From Lumnitzera littorea (lineage: Eukaryota; Streptophyta; Magnoliopsida; Myrtales; Combretaceae), in the NCBI GenBank assembly GCA_024138015.1, contig JAMXBB010000011.1, positions 71,099,308-71,163,307 of the forward strand: a stretch of DNA of 64,000 nt. The letters are read 5' to 3'. The translations under genes and the position numbers were made by a program. The notes beneath the pieces are model-generated. The model saw only the letters and a program-made list of their open reading frames with translations, had not been told where the DNA came from and did no database searches. This document shows, one piece after another, positions 49,560-62,040 of this stretch. Every line of letters begins with the position of its first letter. Position 1 is the first letter of the stretch.

Positions 49560-52444
49560 GACTAGATTTATAGGAAAAATACAAAAAAAAAAATTGAAAA
49601 ACTAAAAAATAACAAAGTGTCAAAAGTATCTGAGTTCGATTAGTTAGTCTTTTATGGTCGAATCAAGCAATAATCAAAAGTATACATGAAATTTAATAAA
49701 TTTAGAGTCTTTAAAATTTTTTTTTGCTTCATTAGAAAAATATCCCAAAAAAATATTTAAATGGATTTTTGTCCAATTTAAAAAATATTTTAATGGGAGT
49801 GATTAAAATAAAACTCCAAATTTATTAAACTCAAATGTAGTGTTAAAAATTACTTAGCATATATATCTTAGGTTACAAGTATGTTAGAATCATTTTTAAA
49901 TCAACTTAGGTTAAGTTGGGCTTGACGATGGAAGTCGAAAGTAAAGTTGGGCCCAGATTTTAGAATTTAAGTATAACCGGATTGCATTCAATGATGAGGA
50001 AAAAAAAAAAAAAAGCTTAGATGTATTAGCATTAGGAATGGACTTGGGTGTGTTTGGAAATAGAAGTTAAGGGATCAACCCCCTTCTAATGCGCTAGGTG
50101 TATTTTTTTTTTTTTTAGTGAATCTAATAAAATCATGACTATGTAATTAGCAAAACTCCACAATCTTATAATGATATTATTAAATATGTTGAAATAAGGA
50201 TTTGTTAAAGATTTATATCTAAGATAACCCCTATCCATATTTGATTTAACGTAATCTAAAACAAGCCATAAAGATTTGATGTAATTCTATAAAATGGGAA
50301 GCAGTAGTGTAATCTTCATGTTCACAAAGCCAAGATACGGCAACCCGATCCCAATTCAACTACCGTCTTCTACCCAGCATACCTACGAATACCCATCAAT
50401 CGCAACCCTCTAACACCATTCGAAAACATCACAACCTAACAACCCTTGTAATCTACACCAATCAACTACCCACCAACGAATATATTCACTAACCACCATG
50501 AAAATCATCCAAACCATCACTATGAGCTGGCCAAGGCAAGTATACTAAACAAAGTTTTACTAATAACTTTGTCACAAAAATTAAATCACCCATTCGATTT
50601 GGTGCTTGCAAGCCATTGCGTGAAGCTAGATTTGTTGTTGCTTTAGTGATTGGAGTCGACGACCTAACCCGACCTAACTTAGCCGTGGCAAAACAACCTG
50701 CGTAGTAAAGTCCCTTGATTTAACCCATATAATGAAAGGTGGGTTATTGACTTGTTTATTTATTTTTGTTTTTTTTTTATTCTATTTATATAAAAAAAAT
50801 TATACTAACTTTGGTTTATTTCTTATGTAGGTCATAATTAAATTTTTTAAATTATACATTAATTTGTATGTCATTGTTATAATAACAATAATTAGGAATA
50901 TTTTTATTGAAATTGCATGATTAGGATAGCTCAATGGTACTAACTCGATTTTTTTTTTTTCAGGTTTTGGCATAAATAAATTATTATTTATAAAAAGAAT
51001 ATGTTTGCATCTTATATCTTGCATTTTTTTAGAAAATTCACATTTTTTTTCCAATCTTTACACACTTTAAATAAAAATTGCATATTTCATTAATTTTTCA
51101 TAAAAATCGCATTTTTAGGTCTTTAGGGTTTTTCTTGAAAAATAAATTTTTATTACGTAGTTTTTTAAAATAAATAAAAATCTTAATTGGAGTCTTTTCA
51201 AAAATTAGTGTTTTAGGGGTTTTTTTTTAAAAAAAAAAATGGGATCAAAGTTAGATCTTTTAAGGTTTTTCTTTTTTGAAAAAAGAAATGGCTAAAAAAC
51301 GTAAATTCAACTTAGTTTTTTAAAAATAAAAAGAATCAACCCACTAAAGTTTTTATAGAAAATTTAGAACTACAGTTAGTTTGATTCTGATTAGCTGATA
51401 GTAAAATTTTTGTTTTCCTTTTTGTCTTTTTAGGGAAAATTCGTAATAAAAAAAAATATAAATTCATTTTTTTACATTTCTACATTATTGCATGTTTTTC
51501 ATCCTTTTAGAAAAATCCAAAAAAATAAAAAATAAAGTCCCATTAATTGTTTTTCTTAATTTCGACATAGTGACTTAGTCTCAATATATCAGCCTTCGAA
51601 CATGGTTTTCTCTAATTAATATTTTTTTATAAAAAATAGTTTCTTTAGAAAATTCGTAAACTACTAGCTAAATTAGGGTTTTTTCACCCCAAAACCCTAA
51701 TTTCACTTTCTAACCAGTTTTCACCGTTTGGCAACTTAAATTGATTTTTCTAAAATATTTTTTAACATTTAAAAAAAAAATTATTTTACCTTAATTTTAT
51801 GTCGAATAACTTATATTAAGTGGGTTGTGCTTAGTATATGTTAAATTAAGGAAAAAACCAAAATTCGGCTCAATAGAATTAATAACTCTATTAAGGACTT
51901 AAAAGGCAAGCTACGCAAAAATTAAAAATTTAATTAATAGGCTTTTATTTATCTTAATTTTTCTTTTATTTATTGTATATATATTATAATATAGTTATAC
52001 TAATAAGGTTTTAGTGATGCAGGCCTGCTAGGAAAAGCTTAGCTCAATGCGCCCTTTATTGGGGGATTTAGGGAGGCTTAAATTTATTTAAGGCATTATT
52101 TGTGCACTTACATGTGGTCGAACCTAGACCACCTTAGGAACTTGAGCCACTTAAGGAACCTAAAACAGGTCGCCATTGTAAAACTCGTTGGGGTCTTTAC
52201 CCCCCTTTACGGTGATAAGCAAGCCTACTCATACTTCAATAAAGCCTATTAGGCATCTCTCTACAAATGCCTAAGACTATAGAGCCTGAGACTTATATAT
52301 TACACCCTCCTTCATCATCTTAAATAAAAAGGGGTTAGTAATTTTTCAATTATAGGAATGGAAAAAAAATTATTATAACTCGTGACCAATTGAGCCTTAT
52401 TTTCGAAAAAAAAAAAAGAAATCAAATAAATTGATAGACATATA

Positions 52445-52491
<47 letters not shown>

Positions 52492-52885
52492 GAGTCTCAT
52501 TTTTCAAAAAATTTATTTTAGAAATTCATGCACTTATATATACGAGTGTGGGGAATGTTGACCGCGAGTTTATGATAATTCTATTCCTATGATTTATTAA
52601 TCACTAACCCCCTATTGCATTGCATGCGTGTGTGGCATGCTACATCATTTTTTTTATATATATTTGTTATGTTATATATGTGTATTTCTATTCCCGTACT
52701 ATATATACTATCTTTTCTAATATCTTGTAAAATATGTATATTATATATTCCGGTCTATTTCTTTGTAAGTAAAAGGTTATGCAATTTAAAGACTTAGAAT
52801 AAGGGAGCTACAAAATTATTAATATCATTTGTGGCTTTATTATAAATTTTGTTGTATTTTCATTTTTTTTTTGTAAATAATCATG
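49560..52885. mobile_element. About 3.3 kb of foreign DNA inside gag
   Basis: Homology to gag-pol stops near 52890 on one side and near 49520-49560 on the other. The DNA between is AT-rich, has no gypsy coding blocks, and has its own low-complexity content, including a (TG)19 run and poly-A and poly-T tracts. A more complex block lies at 52015-52270. It is probably one or more nested insertions, perhaps LTR-derived. I could not find convincing ends or a target duplication, and about 650 bp of gag including the zinc knuckle is missing. Confidence 0.5.
52449..52486. repeat. (TG)19 microsatellite
   Basis: An uninterrupted run of about 19 TG units inside the insertion in gag. Expected to vary in length. 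Confidence 0.95.
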
Positions 52886-52889
52886 TAAT

Positions 52890-53400
52890 CTCATACTTCA
52901 TGCCTTGGTCCTCATATTGATAGTAGTCAAAAACTTGTTTTATCTTCTCTTCCCAATCAAGGTAGTTATTAGCATCTCCAGAATTATTAAAGTTCAGAAT
53001 CTAAAGCTTCACATTGTCAGCACCTCAAAGTACACGTGCTCTCTCCTCTACTTTATTGTACACTTTCTCATTTTCCTCATCTACTTCACCCAAATTTATC
53101 CTCCTTCGCATATGTCCTCCTACTCCTTTACCTTGGTCTTGGGAAGCGGGGAATTGCCTTTAGAAAGGTTGAACATTACGAGCTACAACATTAGCTTCTA
53201 GAGCAACTTAAGGTGTATTGTAAATGACTTCAGTAGGTTGGAAGGCTAATGCATAGATAGCTCAAGTCAAGTCAACTATGAAGTTAGTCACTTCATTGAA
53301 CCACTCATCAAAACTTCTAGGGGTGTTTTGGGGTTGTCAACTATGGTAAAAACACCCCTCTTGGCATCTTTGATTCCCACATTTACACTAGAAACAGTCA
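52890..53400 (-). pseudogene. gypsy gag N-terminal remnant
   Basis: The minus strand from about 53400 carries a block (CCCCAAAACACCCCTAGAAG) matching CCCCAAGGCACCCCTAGGAG near 11760 in the plus-strand element. Near 52930 it reads DYYQYEDQGMKYE-like sequence matching that element near 12140. It then stops abruptly, at the edge of a large insertion. The nucleocapsid knuckle that should follow was not found. Confidence 0.7.
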
Positions 53401-53824
53401 TCTTCTCTCAACTTAGTCTTGTCCTTACGGTAAAGACATAGAGAACCCAGATTCCTACTATTATCCAGAAACAATACATACTATTCTCGAATTAACCAAC
53501 TCACATATACACTTTTTCACACGAATACCCAAATCCAAGTAAACTATACCATAGACTACTAGTAGGATAGCTACTTGGAAGAACAAAAATGCCAATTAGT
53601 ACTTTCTATATTTCCTAAGGTTTGAAATAGAGTAAAACAAAGTACCACATAATAACTACAATGAAGAACAACAGTACCACTTCCATTACTTACCAAGACA
53701 CTATAGTTAATCCTCACGTAACCACATAAACAACAACACTAATTATATGCATGCTTCCACAATAGTACTCCATACGACACAATAATAACACAACTCAATA
53801 GCAACTTATCCAATACAAACATCC

Positions 53825-53836
53825 ACTCTAATGCCA
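53825..53836 (-). other. Primer-binding site (degenerate tRNA-iMet type)
   Basis: On the minus strand TGGCATTAGAGT lies three bases after the LTR end. It matches TGGTATCAGAGC at 9 of 12 positions. Confidence 0.7.
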
Positions 53837-53839
53837 AAA

Positions 53840-54617
53840 TGATACGTCATGCCAAGGATAGCGAAGGTGGCAATATCAAGAATGGGTTCGAGCTTACAAA
53901 AAGCTCGAAATGTTAGATGGCGACAAGGCGAAACAAAAGAGAAATAAGCAAACCATGAATAATTCAAAAGATATGATATACCAAGGAACCTCTGTAGACT
54001 TACGAACTAGCTCGATATGATGCACGAGTAACTCGGTAAGGTTACTCACCACTTAACCTTACTTAAGGGATAGGATAAGAGTAAAAGAATGAACTTAGAG
54101 CTTCACACAAAAAAAAGGGATGTGATATATTTATACTAAAAGGGCATTGTCCCAAATTAAGTAATATACAAGAAATAGATAAAGGTATACAAGAAATTTG
54201 TAGAATAAAAGCTTCTTTAACAAATTCCTTTACGCAAATGGCTTAGATACGCGATTGATATTCATTGTGAAGGTCCTTGTAGAAAAAGACAAAAAGCTAT
54301 GGCCAGATTTTATTGATGTTGAGTTGATTTGCAAGCTTCCTAGGGTTGTATCAGCTCGAATGAGCTTTAGGGAGGTCGGGATGGGTGTGGCTAAGCTAGT
54401 CAGCAAGTTGGTTAAGTTATCAACAAAGTAATCCTCAAGCCGATGCTTGATCATTGACACATAGGGAGGTGCTCGACCCAAAACTTGTGGTAGGTCGGCA
54501 GTCAGAAGCAGCTCAAACTCATCAAGTGTAGGTTGGAATGAAAGTAATCGACTTGATATGCTCTTAAGTCCTCATACTTGAGCTCGAGTCAAAAGTTCAA
54601 TGGCTTGATTCCTATCA
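53840..54617 (-). repeat. 5' LTR of the minus-strand gypsy element
   Basis: About 778 bp, from TGATACGTCATGCC to GATTCCTATCA on the plus strand. It has proper TG...CA ends, is bounded outside by CTTAG and inside by AAA plus the primer site. Relative to the other LTR it has an internal deletion that appears to remove the TATAAATA region. Confidence 0.87.
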
Positions 54618-54622
54618 CTTAG

Positions 54623-56531
54623 TATCTTTCATCCATCACTATATCTCAACTTCTTAAGCTCAAAGTAAAGGTCGAGGAGTTAGTAGGGAACACTTGGAAG
54701 TTGGAAGGAGCAAGGCCAAGGCCAAGGAACATCACCATCTAGGCTCTACCCATCTTCAAGTGTAGTAATGTTTTTCCTCTCCTCTTTAGTATAATCTTAG
54801 AATATTTATGTAATAGGATTTCTTCTCCTTATGTCGTTACTTGTAACCTTAGAATCTCCATGTAGTAAGTTTCTAGCTTTTCTTTAGGAAAAGATCTTGT
54901 AAGTAGTAGTTTTAAGTGGCCACAACATGTAAAATAGCTAAAAACATGTGTACATTTAAGGATGTACAAAGATAGTCTTGTACACTTAAGAGACATACAA
55001 AATAAAACTATGATGGACCTTAAATACAAGCTAGACATATAACGTAATGGAGTTCTTAGGTTGTTTTCTTAACTTGTCACAAGTTATTTTTGGCTTAAAA
55101 ATGCAACTAGATAGCCATATGGTAAGTATAGGTGGTTATACTAAAGAAAAAGTGATTTAAACCCCAGAAGAACTTCTTAAAAGGCATGGTTAAGAGGTTT
55201 CTTAAACTGACCTTTGGTGTCACAATCTCACTTCCACTAATATCATGCATAAATATAAAATTTGCCCCCTTTTAAAAACAGTGGAATACTATACTATCAA
55301 TGAACTCATTTGCAGATAGAAATGAATAAATTTTAGTGGAAACCGCGAATGAATGGCAAGCATACTAGTCTATTGATAGTACAGGGAGATTGACCAAGGT
55401 CATATTTTGCAGTGAAGGAAAGAATAGAGTTTAGCAAGATAACTATGTACTAGATTTTACTATTTCTACTCTAATTTAAGCAACCAATTGAGCAATTTTA
55501 AGGGAAAGAACATACAAATTTTTTAAATAGAAGTAAAAACTACAATTAAATTAAACATAAATTTTAGCAATTTCTTGGTATTAGGATGTGGATTTCTTCA
55601 TAAAAAATGTATGAGTAACGAGTAAATAATCATCTAAGATCATTGTGGCCATGCTATTAAAGTATTTATGATAGTCTAAACAAAGATGTTACTCACACTC
55701 ACAAAATTTATCAAACTCTCATTTCATAAATTCTATCATGCAGCAGAAATATTGTATTATCAATATCTCATCTACACTATCAGCTAGCTATTCAAGTCCA
55801 GTCACTACTTAGATAACCATATTAGAATTGATTTCTCATTCAAACCAATTTTTAGCTATAGGTGAGTATAACCATATTAGAAATCTTAGGTTTTACTTTG
55901 AGTTTTCGAATCCTATTACAGTATTTCAACCCTATTAGGATAACAAGGGGGGAGGCTCAATGTATAGGAAACGCTATCTAGCTTAGCATTAACCCAACAC
56001 TCAAGTTATACTTAATTATACCATAAAACTAAGTAAAATTCCAAATTTACACTATTACAATATAAAAAACATCAATAACTACAACTACTTCATCATGTTC
56101 ACATACTACCCATAAGCATAATAAGCTCTATTTATCACATTCATGAAGAATAAACATTCAACACATAATACACACAAACATAAAAATAAGCATTGCATTA
56201 AAAATGGAAAAAGTATGAGAAACATTACAAAACTGAGCTCCTCCTCAACCTCAATAATGGAGTTCCTCATGATTTTCCCAACAATCTCTATAGATACAAT
56301 GAAAATCTACAATCCCAAATCTTGAAAAAGAGTGAAAATCTACTAATAGTTTATGGTACAATCATGAAAATATAAGAAAACTCCATGGAAATTATAAAAC
56401 TATGCTAAAAGTAACCTAAAATAGTCTAAAGAAGAGAGAAATGGCAAAAACTAAAACCTTAAACCCTAAAAATTACAAAGCCAAATTTGTAGAAAATGAA
56501 GAAGAAGAGTATTTTATATCAGGTCATTACA
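54623..56531. other. Gene-free interval between LTR elements
   Basis: No supported gene in 1.9 kb. The sequence is AT-rich with ordinary low-complexity patches. The layout around 55330-56300 is loosely reminiscent of the solo LTR at 45822, but I could not confirm homology by eye. Confidence 0.4.
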
Positions 56532-56536
56532 GGCAT

Positions 56537-59368
56537 TGTCACGCCGCGAAGCGGCAGAGTCGTAACAACCCCCGCCGTGTAAACCATCCTAAGATAGAAG
56601 TTGGCCTTACAACCGCTATCTTAGACCTGATCTACACAAGGCGTCCACGACTAACCCGCTTTGAAGTAGACAATTTGTAAATTAAACAAATCATTTACCT
56701 AAAAAAAAATGAGGAAATATATATATATATATATTATAATTCAGTTACTGCAGTTAAAGTTTACAATATTCCTCTATAATATATCTCCTAGTTATTACAT
56801 CATTCGGAAAATAATTCTAAAGTAAAAACTTAGACCTTAAAATATGTATTTATTCTTCAATGCTTTTCCTCACTCCCCAGGATCCAGCAGTTGCTAGCTT
56901 CTGAGTAATTGGTTACCGCTTCTTAGCCAGCACCTACACGACGTCTATAGGGATGTGAGCAACCACAGCTCAGTAAGTAGGGACGGAGGACTTAAAACTA
57001 CACCATATACACAACAGGGTTTTCAATCACTTATTAGGTGCAATGCATGTGCAAGCAAATGCCATCGCACGATGTTGTCCGGCCCGTCGTGAGATTAGAG
57101 AAATTGCGCCCGCTCTAATCCGGGTTGAGGAGTTGCCGTTAATGCAACAGCTCACGACCAAACCCAGGCTTGTGTAATGGAGACCTTGCTCCTCCCGCGA
57201 CTACCTTCGAACCACTGCATTCACCCTCGTCGCGACCTCCTCTCCTGTCACTTAGTTCGACTGAGGATGAAGAAGGGACCATTTTGCAATCCTGCGCTAT
57301 CCCTTCCGAAGGGGTCGGTATTTGGCCGGAGAGTCCTAAGTTCCCCTAACGGGTTGCAATGCATGTCCGAATATGATTACTGGTCGGATATTCAATTAAG
57401 TCCAGTTTAGGGTGATTAATCATTTCATACAATTCATATAATATGTGCAGAGTAACAAACAGAATCATGGCCTCACCCATAATCAAGCACATGCATACAT
57501 TCAACTATCTAACAAGCACAACTAAGCATAATCTTAAGCCTCCAAAATACAGCATTGTATTAATCTCAACTTACCTCGACTCCTCACTCGCTCACTCGAG
57601 ATCCGATTTGCTCAGGCCATCGCCGGTTATCCCTATAACACGAACGTGGTTTCAGCTTTTCATATAACCGTTATAGGTTCGTTTTATCCTATAATGCTTA
57701 TTGTTAGGTTTTGTTTAAGGTTTAATATGCCTAATTATCTAGGTATTAAGTCTTTTACAATTATTCTAGGTTTGGGGTTAGGTTCAGGTTCGGTTTTCGC
57801 ATCGATTTCTAAACCAGGTTTTTAGTTCGATTTTTAAGTAGCGTTTTATATTCTAACCCTATAAATTAGTTTCAACCCATAATGTGAAATTAATCACATT
57901 ATTTCCCGATAACCTAAATACCATCATTACCCTTTGTCAGTGTTTATTTTATTCGGTACACTTAAATCCATATTAGTGTACCGAATCCACTCCTAATGTG
58001 ATAAATTTTTACATTTTTCATATAATTCCATAAATTCAAGTTTCCTATTAGATTTATTGTGCATTTTTATTATTCTCAAAATATCAATTTTTATTATAAT
58101 ATTTTCTATTTATTATATTTTCAAAAATTACACATTATGCATTATTGCATATTATGCACATAATGCATTTCTAATATTTCTATTACCCTAATTACCATCT
58201 CTAAACACCAATTATTATTTCAAAATGTCTAAATCCATCCTAAATCAGATTTTACTCCAAATTTCCCTAATTTACAAAATTAACTATTTTTTCCTATTAC
58301 TCATTTATTACATAATTAACCTAATAATTACATCTAACACCCTAAATGCTATAAGTATCATACTCCATCAGATCTTAACACCCTAAAACATCTACTTATT
58401 TACTAAGTCAGTAATTAATAATTTAATTACTTAATTAATCTTAAATTACCCATTTTATGCCTCATTTTAGAACCTAAAAATTATCTAAAAATTTCGAAAA
58501 TTAATTTTTGAAAAAGGGCTTCATAGCACTATTCTATATCATCTGAGTAATCTACACAAAAATTTTGGGCTTGAAACTACACTCCTAAGATCATTTATTT
58601 CTAAACCGAAATGTGCTCGGTTTTGCACGATTTCTTAAGGGCCATATATTACGGGATATAATTTCATCAAAATAATATTTTTCCTACAAACTACATACAA
58701 TAAAACCTCAGAATAACAAGTTTCATAATTTTCTGGGTAAAATAACTAATTTTACAAAATTATACAAGAATCGGGCTGGAATTTGGACTCACCGGTTCAG
58801 GTGGCTCCGGCCACCGCGGGCCACCGTGGCCTTGTCGGCCGGCCTGGGCGCTGCCACCACCGTATGGTGGTGGTAGCCGTCCACTTCCAGCTCCCTGTCT
58901 AGTGTGGGTTCCTTTTAAAACCCTTAACTACACAGTTTTTCTTATTTTTCCATAATTATTTTATATTTTTCTTTAATTATTTGCTTAGTTTTCGGCCAAT
59001 TTTAGTAATTACGCGTATTTTTATCTACACGTAAATACATGTAGGTACACGTGAATATTCCTAAATATTATTTTGGTCATTCTAAAATTTTTAGTATACA
59101 TATAATCTATCTCTAATAATTTTTTAGTTATTATATTACACTTTTTGCCTTTTCGGTAATTAGCAGTTATTATACTTAAAATTTGAAAATTTTATAGTCT
59201 CCTATTTTACTATTTATTTTCTTAAATTTAAGTTTACGGGGTCATTTTTACTAATATTTTTCTCAATAGTTTATAATTTGGGTGTGATCGAATCCTTTAA
59301 CCGATCGCCCTAAACCTTGGGTTCTAGGCTCAATCCTACGGTTACTTGGCTTAACTTTGGAGCTTACA
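56537..59368 (+). mobile_element. Solo LTR, long Ty3-type family, copy 3, best preserved (TSD GGCAT)
   Basis: This 2832-bp LTR starts TGTCACGCCGCGAAGCGG and ends TTGGAGCTTACA, with perfect GGCAT copies at 56532-56536 and 59369-59373. It keeps many CpG-containing words that are TpG or CpA in the copies at 4547 and 24406, so it is the least decayed of the three. Shared blocks include CCCCCGCCGTGTAAACC, GGGATGTGAGC...AGCTCAGTAAGTAGGGACGG near 56948 and CACTTAGTTCGACTGAGGAT near 57250. A GC-rich patch lies at 58790-58880. It has no gag-pol. Confidence 0.9.
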
Positions 59369-59373
59369 GGCAT

Positions 59374-61175
59374 AACGGTAATCAAGAGTACTGACATACC
59401 GATGGACACATATCGTACACTTCTCTTCTCTTCTCTTAATGAAATGGTGTGTTTTTGCTTCAAGAGTTAAGTATACCGTTATGCCAGTATCTGGGTACTG
59501 TCATGCCTGTATACCCTTTTAGTTTTGCAACTTGATTCGATTATGTTTCAAGTACCGTCTTGATGATAGATAGGCCTATGGTCATGCTAGTAGTTATAAT
59601 TTCCAAGTTTCCTTCTTTACTTTTTTCTTCATTTCTAACTTCATGAATTGGGGCTTACATAGTAGCCCCAAAACCTACAAGATCAAACTTAAAGAACTTA
59701 AATTCTTTAAATATATGATACTTTTGAGCATCAAAATACAAAAATATGAATTACACTTGTGTTGAGTACTTATATGTGATTTTAACGAAAATTCATATAC
59801 TTATGCTAAAAAATCTGTTAAATCACATATAATTATTAAAGAAATCCTTTAAATAAGTGTACAATTTTACACACTCGTCAACCTTACATGTTTTGCCTGG
59901 TAAAATAACAAAGAGCAAGTAATAATAAAGGATTAAGATGTGTTTAGTTAAGATACAAGTTGTTTTAAGGCCTCAAGTTAGTACTTAGACTAAAACCTGT
60001 GAAAACAAGCTGGGAAATGAACCTTAGGAAGGCCAAACCCAACCAACTAGATCTAGACATGAAGAAAAAACACGGATAAAGTTTTGATTTGTTGAACTTC
60101 AAGGCTAAACATATAAGTTGAATATAGATAATAAGCCTTAGAAAGCTTATATGAACTAAAGGACTTAAAACAAGGCCAAAAACCCTAAGGAGCCAAATAA
60201 AACTTTACAACCAAGAGCTAAAGAATAATAAAAAGATTTAAAAGAAGCCCACTAAGAACTTCCTAAGCCCATTAAACCGATTGGTAAGCTCATCTAAAAA
60301 ACCAAGCTCAAATATGACATAAAATTTACTTAAAGATTCATAGAGTAAAAGTTGGACTTAAGACAAGAAACAAACATGATATCTAAAGGAGCAAGCCATA
60401 CCTAAAAAACAAAGCCCAATAATAATGAAAGGCAAAAAAATGAGCTTAAATTGCGAATAGGAAAATCCAATAACTCAAAACAGAACTAAGAAGACGTAAA
60501 AAAGTGAAAAATCACTATTGTTTAGTCTAGTGCTCAGAAATGTGGGCCTCATCTCTCAAAACCGACCTTATCATGTGAAAATTACGTCCAAACCAATGAC
60601 AAAAGACTATAAGGTCATAAAGATCAGACTTAAAATAAAAAAGTTATATTTGATTAAAAAATTAAGAAAAATTGAAAAAAATATGAAAAATAAGTAACTA
60701 AACGAAAGAAATAACCTTAGTAAAATAATTAAGGTAAGACCTAAGAATGAAAAGTTCTTATCTTTCCCTTTTTATAATTATTAGGTGAGATTGATTTTGA
60801 GGATGAGTTGCCACCAGATTATTATGATTGGCCGACATAGTCGAGTGAGTAACTCTCGATGACTTCATGTTTGGTTGTACTTGTAGATATTTCTACTAAA
60901 TTATATATATATGCTTATAAAATGAATTTTTGCATGTGGCATGGGAATACACATGTATTGGTGCTACTTGCATGTGAAAACACATAATATTGTGAGAATT
61001 AAAGGCTACTTGCGTAATAGTTACTAGTAGGGTTGTGGATGTATGTGAAAGTTGGATGATCGCCTAAATTAAATGAATCTAAATCCTATATGACCATTAA
61101 TTTAAATGGGTCATGCATTTCATTTTATTGCATTACTTATACCGACTGCCACCTCATGCGAAAGGTAAAAAGAGG
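59374..61175. other. Gene-free interval
   Basis: About 1.8 kb without a supported gene. Near the left edge there is a 12-bp inverted repeat (GGCATAACGGTA / TACCGTTATGCC) among several GTACTG and TACCG-type words, suggesting an older LTR. A short frame near 60787-60837 reads IDFEDELPPDYYDW, too short to assign. Confidence 0.45.
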
Positions 61176-61180
61176 CTTAT

Positions 61181-62035
61181 TGATGGGAATCAAGCTACGA
61201 AACCCCTGACCCGTAGCCGGGCTCGAGAATTAAAAGGGTTGGCATAATGAATCCTTATATTCCAACTAACCCTGCTGAGGCCGAATACCTCCTTACCGAG
61301 TTACCTCTAGTGCCGTGCTGTATAACCGCCCATTGTTGTGTGGTATGCCAAGTTAACAATTATTCTCTTTTGCTGAGTCAACCAATTACTCAGCCTTTTC
61401 CTTATCGAGAAGCCGAGAGAGAAAGCCAAGCTAACTAGGCCATCTTTGCTCAGACAAACCCATACGTCCTTACTTTTTGTCCATATCTCCTAACGACCTC
61501 GCTAATGCCACATCGCCACGTGTACAGTACCACGTATATAGTATTACATGTAGAATCTACAGCATCAATGATTATTTTCCTTATATATCCATTTTTTGCC
61601 CCTTTATAACATGTACATTGCCTTCCTTACGAAATGTCCTTTTTGTTTTTTTCCTTTTTGGGCAAGTTACGTTAGTTTGCGGATATAAATACCCTTGTAC
61701 TTGTAGTTGTAAGAGGCAGATAATCTTTAATACACTTTTGAGTACCTTATTCCTTGGGTAAACATTGTTGTTTACTCTTGGCATCTCTCTTACCTTTCCC
61801 CTAAGCAAGGTTAGGTGGCGAGTAACCTTATTTGACCAATTCGTATGTCACATCGAATTGTATCGTGAGTCCTCGGAAGTTCCATTGGTGTATCATATCC
61901 TCTGGAGTTGTTTGTGGGTTTTTCTTACTATTTTCACCCTTTCATACCTTTCCCCATTAACTCTTTTCGAGCTTTCTATATGCTTGGACCCATTTAACGA
62001 TCAACCTTATTTATTCTTGGTCACGGTTTACATCA
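61181..62035 (+). mobile_element. Solo LTR of the gypsy lineage (TSD CTTAT)
   Basis: This 855-bp LTR starts TGATGGGAATCAAGC and ends GGTTTACATCA, with perfect CTTAT copies at 61176-61180 and 62036-62040. It aligns with the LTRs at 10409 and 16171 (same opening, TATAAATA at 61684-61691, AAGC.AGG.TAGGTG.. block near 61804). Its first codons encode NQATKPLTRSRARELKGL, the cleanest copy of the pol tail in this window. Confidence 0.9.
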
Positions 62036-62040
62036 CTTAT

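Larger units (their letters stand above)
44154..54617 (-). mobile_element. Full-length but dead Ty3/gypsy retrotransposon, minus strand (TSD CTTAG)
   Basis: Two LTRs (44154-44991 and 53840-54617) enclose gag, protease, RT, RNase H and integrase on the minus strand, flanked by perfect CTTAG copies at 44149-44153 and 54618-54622. It belongs to the same lineage as the plus-strand element: same LTR opening, same TATAAATA block, same 3-nt gap to an iMet-type primer site, and same pol order. A 1.2-kb solo LTR is nested in integrase, and gag is interrupted by about 3.3 kb of unrelated DNA. Multiple stops and frameshifts are present, but one RT piece is still open with an intact YFDD. Confidence 0.9.
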
